Positions 27,829-37,110 of a stretch of 64,000 bases of DNA are shown one piece after another. Made by a program: the position numbers and the translations under genes. How positions within the stretch are numbered: position 1 is the stretch's first letter; every line of letters starts with the position of its first letter. Origin of the DNA: Shewanella sp. KT0246 (lineage in GTDB: Bacteria > Pseudomonadota > Gammaproteobacteria > Enterobacterales > Shewanellaceae); contig NZ_BPEV01000014.1 in NCBI RefSeq assembly GCF_019654955.1, forward strand, positions 1 to 64,000, in the 5' to 3' direction. The notes below the pieces were generated by a model, which searched no databases, was not told the DNA's origin, and saw only the letters and a program-made list of their open reading frames with translations.

Positions 27829-30207
27829 GTGATCACTTACCATCAGCAAAATGGCGCTGTAAGCCTAAATAGTCCAACTAGCATGCCAAATGCATGCGGT
27901 TTTTTGTGGAATAAAAACATGATGATTCAAATGAATTGTCGTGGGTATGCAGTTGCGCAGTTTATGCAGCCTGAACCAGCAAAATATGCTCATGGACCTG
28001 CCCTTGAAGCTAAGACTTTTATGCAGCCAGAACATGCTTACTTTAGTCATCACCCAGGGCGTTTCTTTTACATCAAAGACAATCAAACTGGCGAGTTGTT
28101 TTCACTGCCCTACGCTCCTGTAAAGCAAATGCCGACAAGCTTTGAGTTCATCGTAGATAAACATAAAATTAGCTGGAAAATAAATCACTTAGATTTAGTA
28201 TGTGAGCTATCACTATCATTAAGTACCAATGATACCGCTGAGCTTTGGCAACTTAAGGTAAATAATCAAGGCAGCAAAAAACGCGACTTAAGTGTTTATA
28301 GTTATTTTCCCGTTGGTTATATGTCGTGGATGAATCAATCTGCTCGTTTTGATGAAAGCTTAAATGCCATTTTATGTGAGTCAGTAACGCCCTATCAAAA
28401 AGTTGAACAATATTTTATTCAACAAGACTTCAAAGACACCACGGTATTACTCAGTGATTTAACCCCGATAAGTTTTGAAACCAGGCAATCGGTATTTGAA
28501 GGTGAAGGTGGACTCAATAATCCTGATGCAATTAAAAGTTCACAACTTGATTCTAAACCCGCACATTACCAAACACCTGCAGCAGTTATGCAGTTTGCGA
28601 TTGCCCTAACGGCCAATGAGTCAATTGAAGCTAATTTTGTTTTTGCACCAGTAAAAGATGCCAATGAGGCTGCCTTCCTAAAACAAAAGTACTTAGTTTC
28701 ACCTCAAGCATTAAGCGATGCTAAACAGGATTATCAACAGTACATAGCTCAAGCTGACTACCAGCTTAAAATCAAAACAGGTACTCAAGCCTTTGATAAC
28801 TTTGTAAATCACTGGCTCCCCAGACAGGTGTTTTACCATGGAGACGTCAATCGCTTAAGTACCGACCCACAAACCCGCAATTACCTGCAAGATGCTATGG
28901 GGATGATGTATATCGCCCCTGAAAAAACCAAAGCAGCCTTCATTAAAGCACTATCGCAGCAACATAAAAGTGGCGAAATGCCTGATGGCATATTGCTCAA
29001 TCCAGATTCAGAGCTTAAATACATTAACCAAATTCCCCATACCGATCATTGTGTATGGTTAGTGATATGTATAGATGCTTATTTGAATGAGACTGCTGAC
29101 TTTGATTTTTTAAAACAACAGATAGTTTTTATTGATGATGAAATTGGCCTCAGTGTTTTTGAACATATTAATCTAGCATTAGATTTTTTATGGTCTCAAC
29201 GTGATAACCGAGGGCTTAATTACATCAATCAAGGAGATTGGTGCGATCCGATGAACATGGTCGGTTATCAAGGTAAAGGTGTATCAAGTTGGCTAAGTTT
29301 AGCCAGTGCCTATGCCATGAACTTGTGGTCAAAAATTTGCTTTCTAACTGGCCATAATGCCGATGCAGATAAGCAAATAAGCCAAGCTCAAACTCTCAAT
29401 AAAGATGTCAATCAGCACTGCTGGGACGGTCAATGGTTTGCAAGAGGGATTACTGATACAGGCAAGTGTTTTGGCGTCAGTGATAATGAAGAAGGTCGAA
29501 TTTACTTAAACCCTCAAAGTTTCTCGATGTTATCTGGCGCCATAACCGAGCAACAATGGCAATTAATGAAGCCGCAAATTAAACAACAACTGCAAACCCC
29601 ATTTGGGATGATGATGCTTGCGCCAAGTTATACCCATATGCATGAAGAAGTCGGCAGACTAACTCAAAAATTTCCAGGTACTGGAGAAAATGGTTCTGTT
29701 TATAATCATGCTGGTGCTTTCTACATTTATGCCCTTTTCGAACGTGGCGAGACAGAAGCGGCATTTGAGTTATTACATACCATGATTTGCGCCGAATCTG
29801 AAACAGACGCCCTCACTCGCGGACAACTGCCAGTATTTATCCCCAATTATTATCGCGGCGCTTATTTTCAATATCCAGAGGAAGCAGGTAAATCAAGCCA
29901 GTTATTCAATACAGGTACTGTAGCTTGGATATATCGTATTATCATAGAGCAATTAGTTGGCTTAAAGGGCGTTAGTAACGGATTATTAATAAAGCCACAT
30001 TTGCCTCAATCATTAAACGGTATCGAAGTTACTCGTCAATTTCGCAAAGCTACCATCGAATTGACAATAAAACGAAGTAAGTCAGTTTCGAGTCAGCAAG
30101 TCTTGATAGATGGTATTTCACTAAAACAGGATCAACGAGGTGAGTTTGTATTAGCGGTTGAAGCTAACAAGATTTATCAAGTACAGGTGTTATTGCCTGC
30201 AGGTTAA
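27829..30207 (+). CDS. GH94/GH36-type glycoside phosphorylase-like enzyme
   Basis: A 792-residue protein without signal peptide, therefore cytoplasmic. It has an N-terminal beta-sandwich with PGRFFYIKDNQTGELFS, a linker, an (alpha/alpha)6 domain with TRNYLQDAMGMMYIAP and QGDWCDPMNMVGYQGKGVSSWLSL, and a C-terminal beta part with LLIKPHLPQSLNGIEV. Asp473 in GDWCD is where GH94 phosphorylases such as cellobiose or chitobiose phosphorylase have their general acid, though they read WND. It probably splits a disaccharide with phosphate to a sugar-1-phosphate. Substrate unknown. Start is GTG at 27829 with AGGA upstream. Confidence 0.8.
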   Translation: MITYHQQNGAVSLNSPTSMPNACGFLWNKNMMIQMNCRGYAVAQFMQPEPAKYAHGPALEAKTFMQPEHAYFSHHPGRFFYIKDNQTGELFSLPYAPVKQMPTSFEFIVDKHKISWKINHLDLVCELSLSLSTNDTAELWQLKVNNQGSKKRDLSVYSYFPVGYMSWMNQSARFDESLNAILCESVTPYQKVEQYFIQQDFKDTTVLLSDLTPISFETRQSVFEGEGGLNNPDAIKSSQLDSKPAHYQTPAAVMQFAIALTANESIEANFVFAPVKDANEAAFLKQKYLVSPQALSDAKQDYQQYIAQADYQLKIKTGTQAFDNFVNHWLPRQVFYHGDVNRLSTDPQTRNYLQDAMGMMYIAPEKTKAAFIKALSQQHKSGEMPDGILLNPDSELKYINQIPHTDHCVWLVICIDAYLNETADFDFLKQQIVFIDDEIGLSVFEHINLALDFLWSQRDNRGLNYINQGDWCDPMNMVGYQGKGVSSWLSLASAYAMNLWSKICFLTGHNADADKQISQAQTLNKDVNQHCWDGQWFARGITDTGKCFGVSDNEEGRIYLNPQSFSMLSGAITEQQWQLMKPQIKQQLQTPFGMMMLAPSYTHMHEEVGRLTQKFPGTGENGSVYNHAGAFYIYALFERGETEAAFELLHTMICAESETDALTRGQLPVFIPNYYRGAYFQYPEEAGKSSQLFNTGTVAWIYRIIIEQLVGLKGVSNGLLIKPHLPQSLNGIEVTRQFRKATIELTIKRSKSVSSQQVLIDGISLKQDQRGEFVLAVEANKIYQVQVLLPAG

Positions 30208-30394
30208 GTCTTTTTTATGAGTAAATTGTTTAGTAAATAAACTCAGCAGTACTGTCAATAAAAGCAACATTGCAAATACATGTCATTTTAACGACGTGAA
30301 AATAATTGGCTATAGACTCGTAGCTTATACTGCTACTTTAGACAAACTTGCATAGTACCGAGATTACACATTTCATAAGCTACCTATTGCTGCA

Positions 30395-30426
30395 GTTATA
30401 GCATTCGTTATAGCGTGAGTTATAGC
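30395..30426. repeat. Three GTTATAGC octamers at exact 12-bp spacing
   Basis: GTTATAGC occurs at 30395, 30407 and 30419, each separated by 4 bp (ATTC, GTGA). The array is framed by an 8-bp inverted repeat, AGCTACCT at 30378 and AGGTAGCT at 30432. It lies 49 bp before the CBM9 gene start, so it may be a regulator-binding array or a leader RNA structure. Confidence 0.7.
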
Positions 30427-30474
30427 TCTTGAGGTAGCTAATAAATATTAAGTAAAATCCATATTGGAGTGAAA

Positions 30475-31362
30475 ATGGCTAAGGAATGGTTCAAAGAGAT
30501 ATCGCATGGTTTACCTATACCTATAAAAACGCAACAGCTTTTAAGCTTTAAACTTCGTCAGGCTAAACCATTAATGACAGTGCTTATCATGTCGGCAATG
30601 TTTAGTGATCTAGCTATAGCAGCGGAAGATTCAAAACATGTTGAGCATCAACATGAGACAATTGAAGTCAACTACGCGGCTAATGACATAATTATTGATG
30701 GTAAACCTGATGAAGCCGATTGGCAGCAGGCGAATTGGCACCCGATAGATCACATGATTTTAGGCCCAGAAGTTTCAGCTAATGACTTTAGTGGTCGTTA
30801 CAAGCTGCTATGGCGAGAAGACCAACTCTATTTACTCACTGAAATCGTAGATGATGTTTTATATGACCAAACTGCAGATCCTACTGTGCTTTATTGGGAC
30901 GATGATACGGTTGAAGTTTTTTTAGATGAAGATGCCTCAGGTGGCGAACATCAGTTTAATCATAATGCTTTCGCATATCACGTCGCGTTAGATAGACAAG
31001 TCGCTGACTTCTCCACTCTTAAACAAGCCATGACCTTTAACGAACATATTGAAACAGTTTGGGCTCGTGATGCTATTGATCCTAAAAAAATATACTGGGA
31101 AATGGCTATTCACATCTTTCCCGACAGCTATGATGATAGTCTAAGTGCCTTCCCTCTTAAACATGAGCAAGCTAACCAAGTATCACCGGTTAAGTTATCT
31201 GCGGGTAAAGTCATGGGGTTCATGCTGGCTTATTGTGACAATGACGGTTCTAAACAAAGAGAGAATTTTATCGGCTCTCATCCAATAAAAGCAGTTGATG
31301 GTGATATGAATCGAGGTTATAAAAATGCTGACGTATTCGGTAAAATCAAACTGATTAAATAG
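30475..31362 (+). CDS. Exported CBM9-like sugar-binding protein
   Basis: A 295-residue protein with an N-terminal export signal after an unusually long n-region (hydrophobic core near MTVLIMSAMFSDLAIAA), then a family 9 carbohydrate-binding domain. Recognisable features are IIIDGKPDEADWQQANW, YKLLWREDQLYLLTEIVDD, YWDDDTVEVFLDEDASGG and a C-terminal GYKNADVFGKIKLI. No catalytic domain accompanies it. ATG at 30475 is preferred over GTG at 30469 because GGAG sits 5 nt upstream. It follows the GH94-type gene by 267 bp and probably binds the same glycan outside the cytoplasm. Confidence 0.82.
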   Translation: MAKEWFKEISHGLPIPIKTQQLLSFKLRQAKPLMTVLIMSAMFSDLAIAAEDSKHVEHQHETIEVNYAANDIIIDGKPDEADWQQANWHPIDHMILGPEVSANDFSGRYKLLWREDQLYLLTEIVDDVLYDQTADPTVLYWDDDTVEVFLDEDASGGEHQFNHNAFAYHVALDRQVADFSTLKQAMTFNEHIETVWARDAIDPKKIYWEMAIHIFPDSYDDSLSAFPLKHEQANQVSPVKLSAGKVMGFMLAYCDNDGSKQRENFIGSHPIKAVDGDMNRGYKNADVFGKIKLIK

Positions 31363-31404
31363 CTGTTATCTGGTGTTTTAAATACCTATAACAGACACAA
31401 AAAT

Positions 31405-31458
31405 ACCGCTATTACTTTACTGTTTTAGGTTTACTGTTTTAGGTAAAGTTAAGCGGCA
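31405..31458 (-). terminator. Long-stem terminator of the cytochrome b561-yceI unit
   Basis: ACCGCTATTACTTTAC pairs imperfectly with GTAAAGTTAAGCGGCA; on the minus strand it is followed by ATTTTTG. The loop holds a direct repeat of TTTACTGTTTTAGGT, the two copies at 31416-31430 and 31430-31444 sharing one base. It lies 47 bp past yceI. Confidence 0.65.
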
Positions 31459-31505
31459 TTATTTTATAGCCAGATAGCGGTCGGCTTATGGCATCAATCT
31501 CAAAC

Positions 31506-32081
31506 CTATTGCTTTATACCTTCAACAATAAGATCTAGAGTCACATTGGCAGAAGCAGGCCCTAAGTCCATTTTTATGCCGAAATCTTTCATAGCAAATT
31601 CAGTAGTTCCTACAAAACCGGCACGGTAACCGCCCCAAGGATCTTTACCTTCTCCAATAAACTCAGCGTCTATTGCTACTGGCTTAGTCACACCGTTTAA
31701 CGTTAAATTGCCATTCAATACAAATTGACCATTACCTTTATCCTCAACGCCCGTTGATACGAAATTAGCCTCAGGGAATTTGCCTGTATTTAAAAAGTCA
31801 CTACCACGTAAGTGCTTATCGCGTTCGGCGTGGTTAGAGTCAACACTCGTGGTATTAATAGTGACATTAATTTTTGCATCGGTAACTTTGTCAGCATCGT
31901 AACTGAAGTTACCGCCAAAATCATTAAAACGACCAGCGACAAAGCTATAACCTAAATGGTTAACTTTAAACTGAATTGAAGCGTGAGCACCCTGAGTATC
32001 AATAACATAGTCGGCAGCATTGGCGCTTAACGGCATTAACAGTGCAGAACCGATTAAGGTAGCGATAAGTTGCTTTTTCAT
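31506..32081 (-). CDS. YceI family periplasmic protein
   Basis: A 191-residue secreted protein of the YceI lipocalin-like family, which binds polyisoprenoid lipids. The ATG at 32081 has AAGG upstream and gives a signal peptide ending SANA. The mature part shows [44 protein letters not shown] and [18 protein letters not shown], all family hallmarks. A cytochrome b561 gene lies just upstream on the same strand, a pairing found widely, which suggests a quinone-linked role. Confidence 0.93.
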   Translation of the reverse strand: MKKQLIATLIGSALLMPLSANAADYVIDTQGAHASIQFKVNHLGYSFVAGRFNDFGGNFSYDADKVTDAKINVTINTTSVDSNHAERDKHLRGSDFLNTGKFPEANFVSTGVEDKGNGQFVLNGNLTLNGVTKPVAIDAEFIGEGKDPWGGYRAGFVGTTEFAMKDFGIKMDLGPASANVTLDLIVEGIKQ

Positions 32082-32192
32082 TTGGTATTTCCTTATTAAA
32101 TTCACTTTGTCAGTAAGTTTTGGTAATGGGTAAATCTTAAATAAAACGTAAAATCTAGATTGTTAATTCTTAGCCACATAAAGCTTTAATAT

Positions 32193-32744
32193 CTATTTTC
32201 GTACTGGCTTTATCATTTTGACTAAGGTGTTATCTTTATCAATAAATTGATGCTTAATTGCCCCAGCCCCATGGATTATCACCAATCCAATTAGACTGTA
32301 AGCTAGATACTCATGAACAAGCCCTGCAATATCTTCTTGATTAGTTATAAAGCTCCCTAATGAAGGCACTTCAAACCAATCAAAAACCATAATCCCGCGA
32401 CCATCAGCCGTTGAAATAAGAAAACCACTCGCCATAATAGCTAGCATTAACAGGTATATCCCTCGATGAGCCCATTTTGCACTTTGCTGCTCCCATGGTT
32501 TATGAGCAGAATCCGCTTGAGGTTTAACTGAAATGAAACGCCAAACTAACCTCAACAAAGTCAAACCAAACAGTAAAATACCTACACTCTTATGGATATC
32601 TGGCGCTGTTTTGTACCAACTACTGTAGTAAGTCAAATCAACCATCCACAAACCTAGGCCAAATAAACCAATTACCGTTAATGCACTAATCCAATGAATT
32701 AGGATACTTATTAACCCATATCCCATTTTCGAGTTTGCTAACAT
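32193..32744 (-). CDS. Cytochrome b561 family membrane protein
   Basis: A four-helix diheme cytochrome b561 of the inner membrane. The start at 32744 is supported by AAGGGA nine bases upstream and gives 183 residues; a longer frame to 32789 has no better support. Candidate heme-ligand histidines are in SILIHWISA, PDIHKSVG, WAHRGIY, LVHEYLAY and VIIHGAGAIKHQF. It likely passes electrons between quinol and a periplasmic partner, perhaps with YceI 111 bp downstream. Confidence 0.9.
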   Translation of the reverse strand: MLANSKMGYGLISILIHWISALTVIGLFGLGLWMVDLTYYSSWYKTAPDIHKSVGILLFGLTLLRLVWRFISVKPQADSAHKPWEQQSAKWAHRGIYLLMLAIMASGFLISTADGRGIMVFDWFEVPSLGSFITNQEDIAGLVHEYLAYSLIGLVIIHGAGAIKHQFIDKDNTLVKMIKPVRK

Positions 32745-33132
32745 CAAGCTTGTCCCTTTGATTAATATGGAATTGATTTTATAGATCAAATAATAATATA
32801 AAATCGCAAAATTAAGTCAAAATCTTTCGATTTAATAGAAAGGTTTAATTTATGCCTCACCAAGAGGCTAACATCGACCTTGGATTTAATGTGATTACTG
32901 TTGAATAACAGAACAAAACAACGGCAATAACTGTAGCGATTAACCCTGACGTTGTAACTTCCGAGCCCAAATGGACAAGTAAACACCGCCAATAAACAGC
33001 TCCAGCAAGCTTTAAATGTGTAATAGTGGCTCCCAATCGCAGCATAAAGGCGTTTAACCTAGTTTATAACGTTAAAAAACACCCATTTTGGATACTAACT
33101 AGCCGAACAACTAAAAAGATCTAAAAAAGCAC
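32745..33132. other. Gap between cytochrome b561 gene and the tRNA promoters
   Basis: About 390 bp with the cytochrome promoter side on the minus strand. Two short minus-strand open frames here lack ribosome sites and family resemblance. No other element is visible before the first tRNA promoter. Confidence 0.4.
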
Positions 33133-33159
33133 TTGCGCGATTAAAACCATCCCTATAAT
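33133..33159 (+). promoter_or_regulatory. Promoter of tRNA unit 1
   Basis: TTGCGC at 33133 and a perfect TATAAT at 33154, 15 bp apart (16 if CTTGCG is taken as -35). A GC-rich GTGCGC discriminator follows, as in stable-RNA promoters under stringent control. A leader hairpin TAGTTTG / CAAACTA precedes the tRNA. Confidence 0.75.
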
Positions 33160-33253
33160 ATGTGCGCACTCCAAACGACACAGGCTCTAACAACTTAGCA
33201 ATAAGTAACGTTAGCATCTAGTTTGAAGTAGCAAACTAACGCTTAGTTTAGTT

Positions 33254-33329
33254 GCCCGAATAGCTCAGTCGGTAGAGCAGAGGATTGAAAATCCTCGTGT
33301 CCCTGGTTCGATTCCGGGTTCGGGCACCA
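33254..33329 (+). tRNA. tRNA-Phe (GAA), copy 1
   Basis: A 76-nt cloverleaf with acceptor GCCCGAA / TTCGGGC, D-arm with AGCTCAGTCGGTAGAGC, anticodon stem AGGAT / ATCCT around a loop with anticodon GAA, T-arm CCTGGTTCGATTCCGGG and an encoded CCA end. It is very close to E. coli tRNA-Phe. Six bases separate it from the tRNA-Thr. Confidence 0.97.
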
Positions 33330-33335
33330 TATTTA

Positions 33336-33411
<76 letters not shown>

Positions 33412-33422
33412 TATACAGAACA

Positions 33423-33446
33423 GCCACTCAATAGAGTGGCTTTTTT
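33423..33446 (+). terminator. Terminator of tRNA unit 1
   Basis: Seven-base-pair stem GCCACTC / GAGTGGC, 4-nt loop, six T residues, 11 bp past the tRNA-Thr end. Confidence 0.92.
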
Positions 33447-33562
33447 GTGTCTTATTTTCAGTTATAGAGTCATGAATCCTGCGAATAAGTTTACGATAAC
33501 CTTGTAATTGCTCACTAATGCAACATGCAGTTATCCATTCGCAATAAAAGCTAAAAAAGCAC

Positions 33563-33589
33563 TTGCGCGATCAAAACCATCTCTATACT
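33563..33589 (+). promoter_or_regulatory. Promoter of tRNA unit 2
   Basis: Same layout as the first copy: TTGCGC at 33563 and TATACT at 33584 in place of TATAAT, followed by the same GTGCGC discriminator. The -10 change should make it weaker than copy 1; that is inference. Confidence 0.7.
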
Positions 33590-33683
33590 ATGTGCGCACT
33601 CCAAACGACATAGGCTCTAACAACTTAGTAATAAGTTACGTTAGCATCTAGTTTGAAGTAGCAAACTAACGCTTAGTTTAGTT

Positions 33684-33759
33684 GCCCGAATAGCTCAGTC
33701 GGTAGAGCAGAGGATTGAAAATCCTCGTGTCCCTGGTTCGATTCCGGGTTCGGGCACCA
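33684..33759 (+). tRNA. tRNA-Phe (GAA), copy 2
   Basis: Identical in all 76 positions to the tRNA-Phe at 33254, including the CCA end. It belongs to the second 430-bp repeat unit. Confidence 0.97.
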
Positions 33760-33765
33760 TATTTA

Positions 33766-33841
<76 letters not shown>

Positions 33842-34164
33842 TATACAGAACAGCCACTCAATAGAGTGGCTTTTTTGTGTCTAAAATTCACTAAAGACTC
33901 CCCCCTTTAATTGCCAAATAATAACCTCAACTTCTCCATACTAAATAAAAAGTTTGATCCTTACCTGTCATCTCACTGTATTAGTTATTGTTTAAATTGG
34001 TTTAGTTTTAAGCAATCACAGAATCAGTGTCTATACTAAAAAACACCATTACTAATTGTAAACAAACCTAACGGCTACTTGCTTAACTACTAATTTAGCT
34101 GCTACGTTCATTACTGGTGTTTTTTTCACCAAACTTAAATCTTCAGTCATATAGGGAAATAAAC
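33842..34164. other. Gap between tRNA unit 2 and the sulfatase gene
   Basis: Contains the tRNA terminator, then about 290 bp of AT-rich sequence that must hold the sulfatase promoter. No NagR-type or other palindromic operator was seen here. Confidence 0.4.
33853..33876 (+). terminator. Terminator of tRNA unit 2
   Basis: Identical to the terminator at 33423: GCCACTC / GAGTGGC with a 4-nt loop and six T residues. Confidence 0.92.
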
Positions 34165-35706
34165 ATGGTTAGAATGAAGAAGTTCCTAGGCGTAACAGCT
34201 GCCGTTACCTTAGGTTTACTATCTGCCAGCGCGAATGCGGCGAGTAAACCTAACATTTTAGTTATTTGGGGCGACGATATTGGGCAAGCGAATGTCAGTG
34301 CATACACATTTGGTTTAATGGGTTATCAAACCCCAAGTATCGATAGCATCGCTAAAGAAGGCATGATGTTCACCGACTATTATGGGGAACAATCATGTAC
34401 AGCTGGTCGCTCAACCTTCATTACAGGACAAAGTGTATTCAGAACAGGTCTTAGTAAAGTTGGCCTTCCTGGTGCTGATATAGGCTTACAGGCCGAAGAT
34501 GCAACCATTGCAGAGGTATTAAAACCATTAGGGTATGCCACTGGCCAATTCGGTAAAAATCACCTTGGTGATAAAGATGAATTTTTACCAACAGCACATG
34601 GATTTGATGAGTTTTTAGGTAACCTTTATCACCTCAACGCAGAAGAAGAGCCAGAAAATATAGATTATCCAAAAGACCCTGAATTCCTAAAACGATTTGG
34701 TCCTCGTGGGGTGATTAAATCATCAGCAGATGGAAAGATTGAAGATACTGGCCCTCTCAATAAAAAGAGAATGGAAACCATTGACGATGAAACTGTTTCA
34801 GCAGCTATCGACTTTATGGAGAAAAGCGTTAAGTCTAAAAAACCATTTTTTGTATGGTGGAACGGCACGCGTATGCACTTCCGTACTCATATAAAACCTG
34901 AACTACAAGGCTCAAGTGGCCTAAGTAATTACGCCGACGGTATGGTTGAGCATGATAACCATGTTGGTCAGCTGCTTAAAAAAGTCGATGATTTAGGCAT
35001 CAAAGATAATACCATCGTATTTTACTCAACTGATAATGGCCCACACATGAATACTTGGCCAGATGCTGGTTTAACACCATTTAGAAGTGAGAAAAACACC
35101 AGTTGGGAAGGTGCATTCCGCGTACCAGCGATGGTGAGATGGCCAGGTAATATTGAGCCAGGTAGTGTGTCGAATGAAATAATGCATCACATGGATTGGC
35201 TGCCAACATTTGCAGCGGCTGCAGGTGATACTAAAATCAAAGATAAACTCCTTAAAGGCTACAGCGCCAACGGTAAAAAGTTTAAAAACCACCTTGATGG
35301 CTATAACTTCCTCCCTTACCTAACAGGTAAAGAGAAAGTTGGTCCACGTGAAGAGATATTCTACTTCACTGATGATGGTGATTTAGCGGCACTTCGCTAT
35401 AAAAACTGGAAAGCTGTTTTCTTAGAGCAACGCGTAACAGGTACTCTACAGATTTGGGCAGAACCTTTTGTTGAACTTCGTTTACCTAAGATTTTCAATC
35501 TTCGTATGGATCCATACGAAACAGCTGACCGCACCTCTAATACTTATTATGATTGGTTAATCGACCGAGCATATCTGTTAGTTCCAGCACAGGCGTATGT
35601 GGCGACATTCTTAGAGACATTTAAGGAATACCCACCAAGACAAAAAGCGGCAAGCTTTAGCTTAAAACAGGTTATGGAAAAGCTAGAACAACCATCGAAT
35701 CATTAA
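34165..35706 (+). CDS. Exported type I sulfatase
   Basis: Formylglycine-dependent sulfatase of the alkaline phosphatase fold; cleaves sulfate esters in the periplasm or outside. The ATG at 34165 has AGGGA upstream and starts a signal peptide ending ANA (residue 25), giving 513 residues. The metal site begins ILVIWGDDIG (Asp37-Asp38); Cys78 in CTAGRS fits the C-x-(P/A)-x-R formylglycine motif in its Ala form. VFYSTDNGPHMN and VPAMVRWPG are also typical. No formylglycine-generating enzyme is encoded in this window. It lies beside nagP, so a sulfated amino sugar is conceivable but unproven. Confidence 0.92.
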   Translation: MVRMKKFLGVTAAVTLGLLSASANAASKPNILVIWGDDIGQANVSAYTFGLMGYQTPSIDSIAKEGMMFTDYYGEQSCTAGRSTFITGQSVFRTGLSKVGLPGADIGLQAEDATIAEVLKPLGYATGQFGKNHLGDKDEFLPTAHGFDEFLGNLYHLNAEEEPENIDYPKDPEFLKRFGPRGVIKSSADGKIEDTGPLNKKRMETIDDETVSAAIDFMEKSVKSKKPFFVWWNGTRMHFRTHIKPELQGSSGLSNYADGMVEHDNHVGQLLKKVDDLGIKDNTIVFYSTDNGPHMNTWPDAGLTPFRSEKNTSWEGAFRVPAMVRWPGNIEPGSVSNEIMHHMDWLPTFAAAAGDTKIKDKLLKGYSANGKKFKNHLDGYNFLPYLTGKEKVGPREEIFYFTDDGDLAALRYKNWKAVFLEQRVTGTLQIWAEPFVELRLPKIFNLRMDPYETADRTSNTYYDWLIDRAYLLVPAQAYVATFLETFKEYPPRQKAASFSLKQVMEKLEQPSNH

Positions 35707-35730
35707 TGATATAAATTAGCTTTCAAGATA

Positions 35731-35762
35731 AAAAAAAGCCACTCAACAGAGTGGCTTTTTTT
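35731..35762. terminator. Bidirectional terminator between sulfatase and nagP
   Basis: GCCACTC / GAGTGGC stem with a 4-nt loop, flanked by an A-run on the left and T-run on the right, so it can serve both converging genes. The stem is the same as in the tRNA terminators. Confidence 0.88.
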
Positions 35763-35805
35763 ATTGGGAAAATAAGTTATAACGGTTAAACCCATTGCAA
35801 CTGAC

Positions 35806-37110
35806 TTAGGATTTCCAGCTAGTCATTTTATAACCTTTCACGGCATAAAATAAAATGAATAAGTAACATGGGATCATCACTAAGTACCCGCCCTGCATGC
35901 CTAAAGACGTTGCAGAACTTGTCAGTCCCCAGAACACAGGACCAAATGCGCCACCAGCAATACCCATAATTAATAGTGCAGAACCTGTGCTGGTTAACTT
36001 ACCCATACCCGATAATGCCAATGGCCATACTGCTGGCCAAACAATCGCATTAGCTAAACCTAAGAAAGCAATCATCAATAAGGTATCTGGTAATTGAGCG
36101 CCGCCAAATGGCACCAATATCATGTTAGCAACCGTGAAGGACTCGCTATCACCAAACACAATACCAAGCGATAAGATAACACCCAGCACAGCACTTATTA
36201 ACAAGGCATTTGGTTGAGATATAAATCGTGGAATACAGATAATCCCCAAGCTATAACCAATTACCATACAAACCATAGTGTATGACGTCATCACACCATA
36301 ATTTTCAACACCTAAGGTTAATGCGTATGTGCCGATAGTGTCGCCAGCAATAACTTCTACCGCCACATAAACAAACAATGCAACCACACCTAAAGCAAGG
36401 TTAGGTCGTGCTAACGCTTCTTTAATTTGGCCTTTGCCTGATGCTTCTTCAGCTTCTTGCTCTAATTCTGGTAAAGGAGACTTCTTAACAGCAAAAGCTA
36501 ACACACCTATGAATATTGCCATGCCTAAGTAAGGAAGAATCAAGCTGTTGGCCATCTCATCAATCTGAATTTGAGTTAGCGTAGTGCCGACGCGATCTTT
36601 AAAACTATCAAGAATGAGTGCGGTAAATACCATAGGCGCAATAACTCCTGCACCTTTATTCAAAATCCCCATTACACTCACACGGGCTGCGGCAGACTCT
36701 TCAGGACCTAAACGAACCACATATGGATTAACTGCGGTTTGTAATAACGTCTGCCCTGTTCCCATCACCAACTGCGCTAACAAAAACAATGGAAATATTT
36801 GGGTCTTAGCGGCTGGTATAAACATTAAACCAGCGACCATCATGATCCCCATACCCAATGCCATTCCAGACTTATAACCCACTTTACGAATAACCCAAGC
36901 AGAAGGTAACGCTGTAAAGGTCACTGCGATATAAAATGAGAACAAGATAAGTGAAGCTTGAAACGGAGTGAGTTGAAGAATTTGTTTTAGATACGGCATC
37001 AAAGAGCCGTTTAGCCAAGTCGCAAAACCTAGAACGAAAAAGAGAATAGCGACAATCGCCATTGGCAGTAAACTGCTTTTTTGCTGACTGTTGTTCATTG
37101 TAGTTTCCAT
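35806..37110 (-). CDS. nagP: N-acetylglucosamine MFS permease NagP
   Basis: Twelve-helix MFS sugar:H+ symporter of the FucP/glucose-galactose type. The assignment to GlcNAc rests on its place in the Nag locus and on an upstream NagR-type operator. Features are LGFATWLNGSLMPYLKQILQLTPFQASLILFSFYI near the N-terminus, typical of the FucP group, and VMGTGQTLLQTAVNPYVV. The start is taken at 37110 (METTMNN); 37098 or 37131 are also open. It is transcribed towards the convergent sulfatase and separated from nagX by about 550 bp. Confidence 0.9.
   Translation of the reverse strand: METTMNNSQQKSSLLPMAIVAILFFVLGFATWLNGSLMPYLKQILQLTPFQASLILFSFYIAVTFTALPSAWVIRKVGYKSGMALGMGIMMVAGLMFIPAAKTQIFPLFLLAQLVMGTGQTLLQTAVNPYVVRLGPEESAAARVSVMGILNKGAGVIAPMVFTALILDSFKDRVGTTLTQIQIDEMANSLILPYLGMAIFIGVLAFAVKKSPLPELEQEAEEASGKGQIKEALARPNLALGVVALFVYVAVEVIAGDTIGTYALTLGVENYGVMTSYTMVCMVIGYSLGIICIPRFISQPNALLISAVLGVILSLGIVFGDSESFTVANMILVPFGGAQLPDTLLMIAFLGLANAIVWPAVWPLALSGMGKLTSTGSALLIMGIAGGAFGPVFWGLTSSATSLGMQGGYLVMIPCYLFILFYAVKGYKMTSWKS

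Noticed and set aside
32786..33045. Two short minus-strand frames upstream of the cytochrome b561 gene
   Set aside because: No ribosome binding sites and no recognisable family. A hydrophobic stretch in one of them is not enough to call a membrane peptide.
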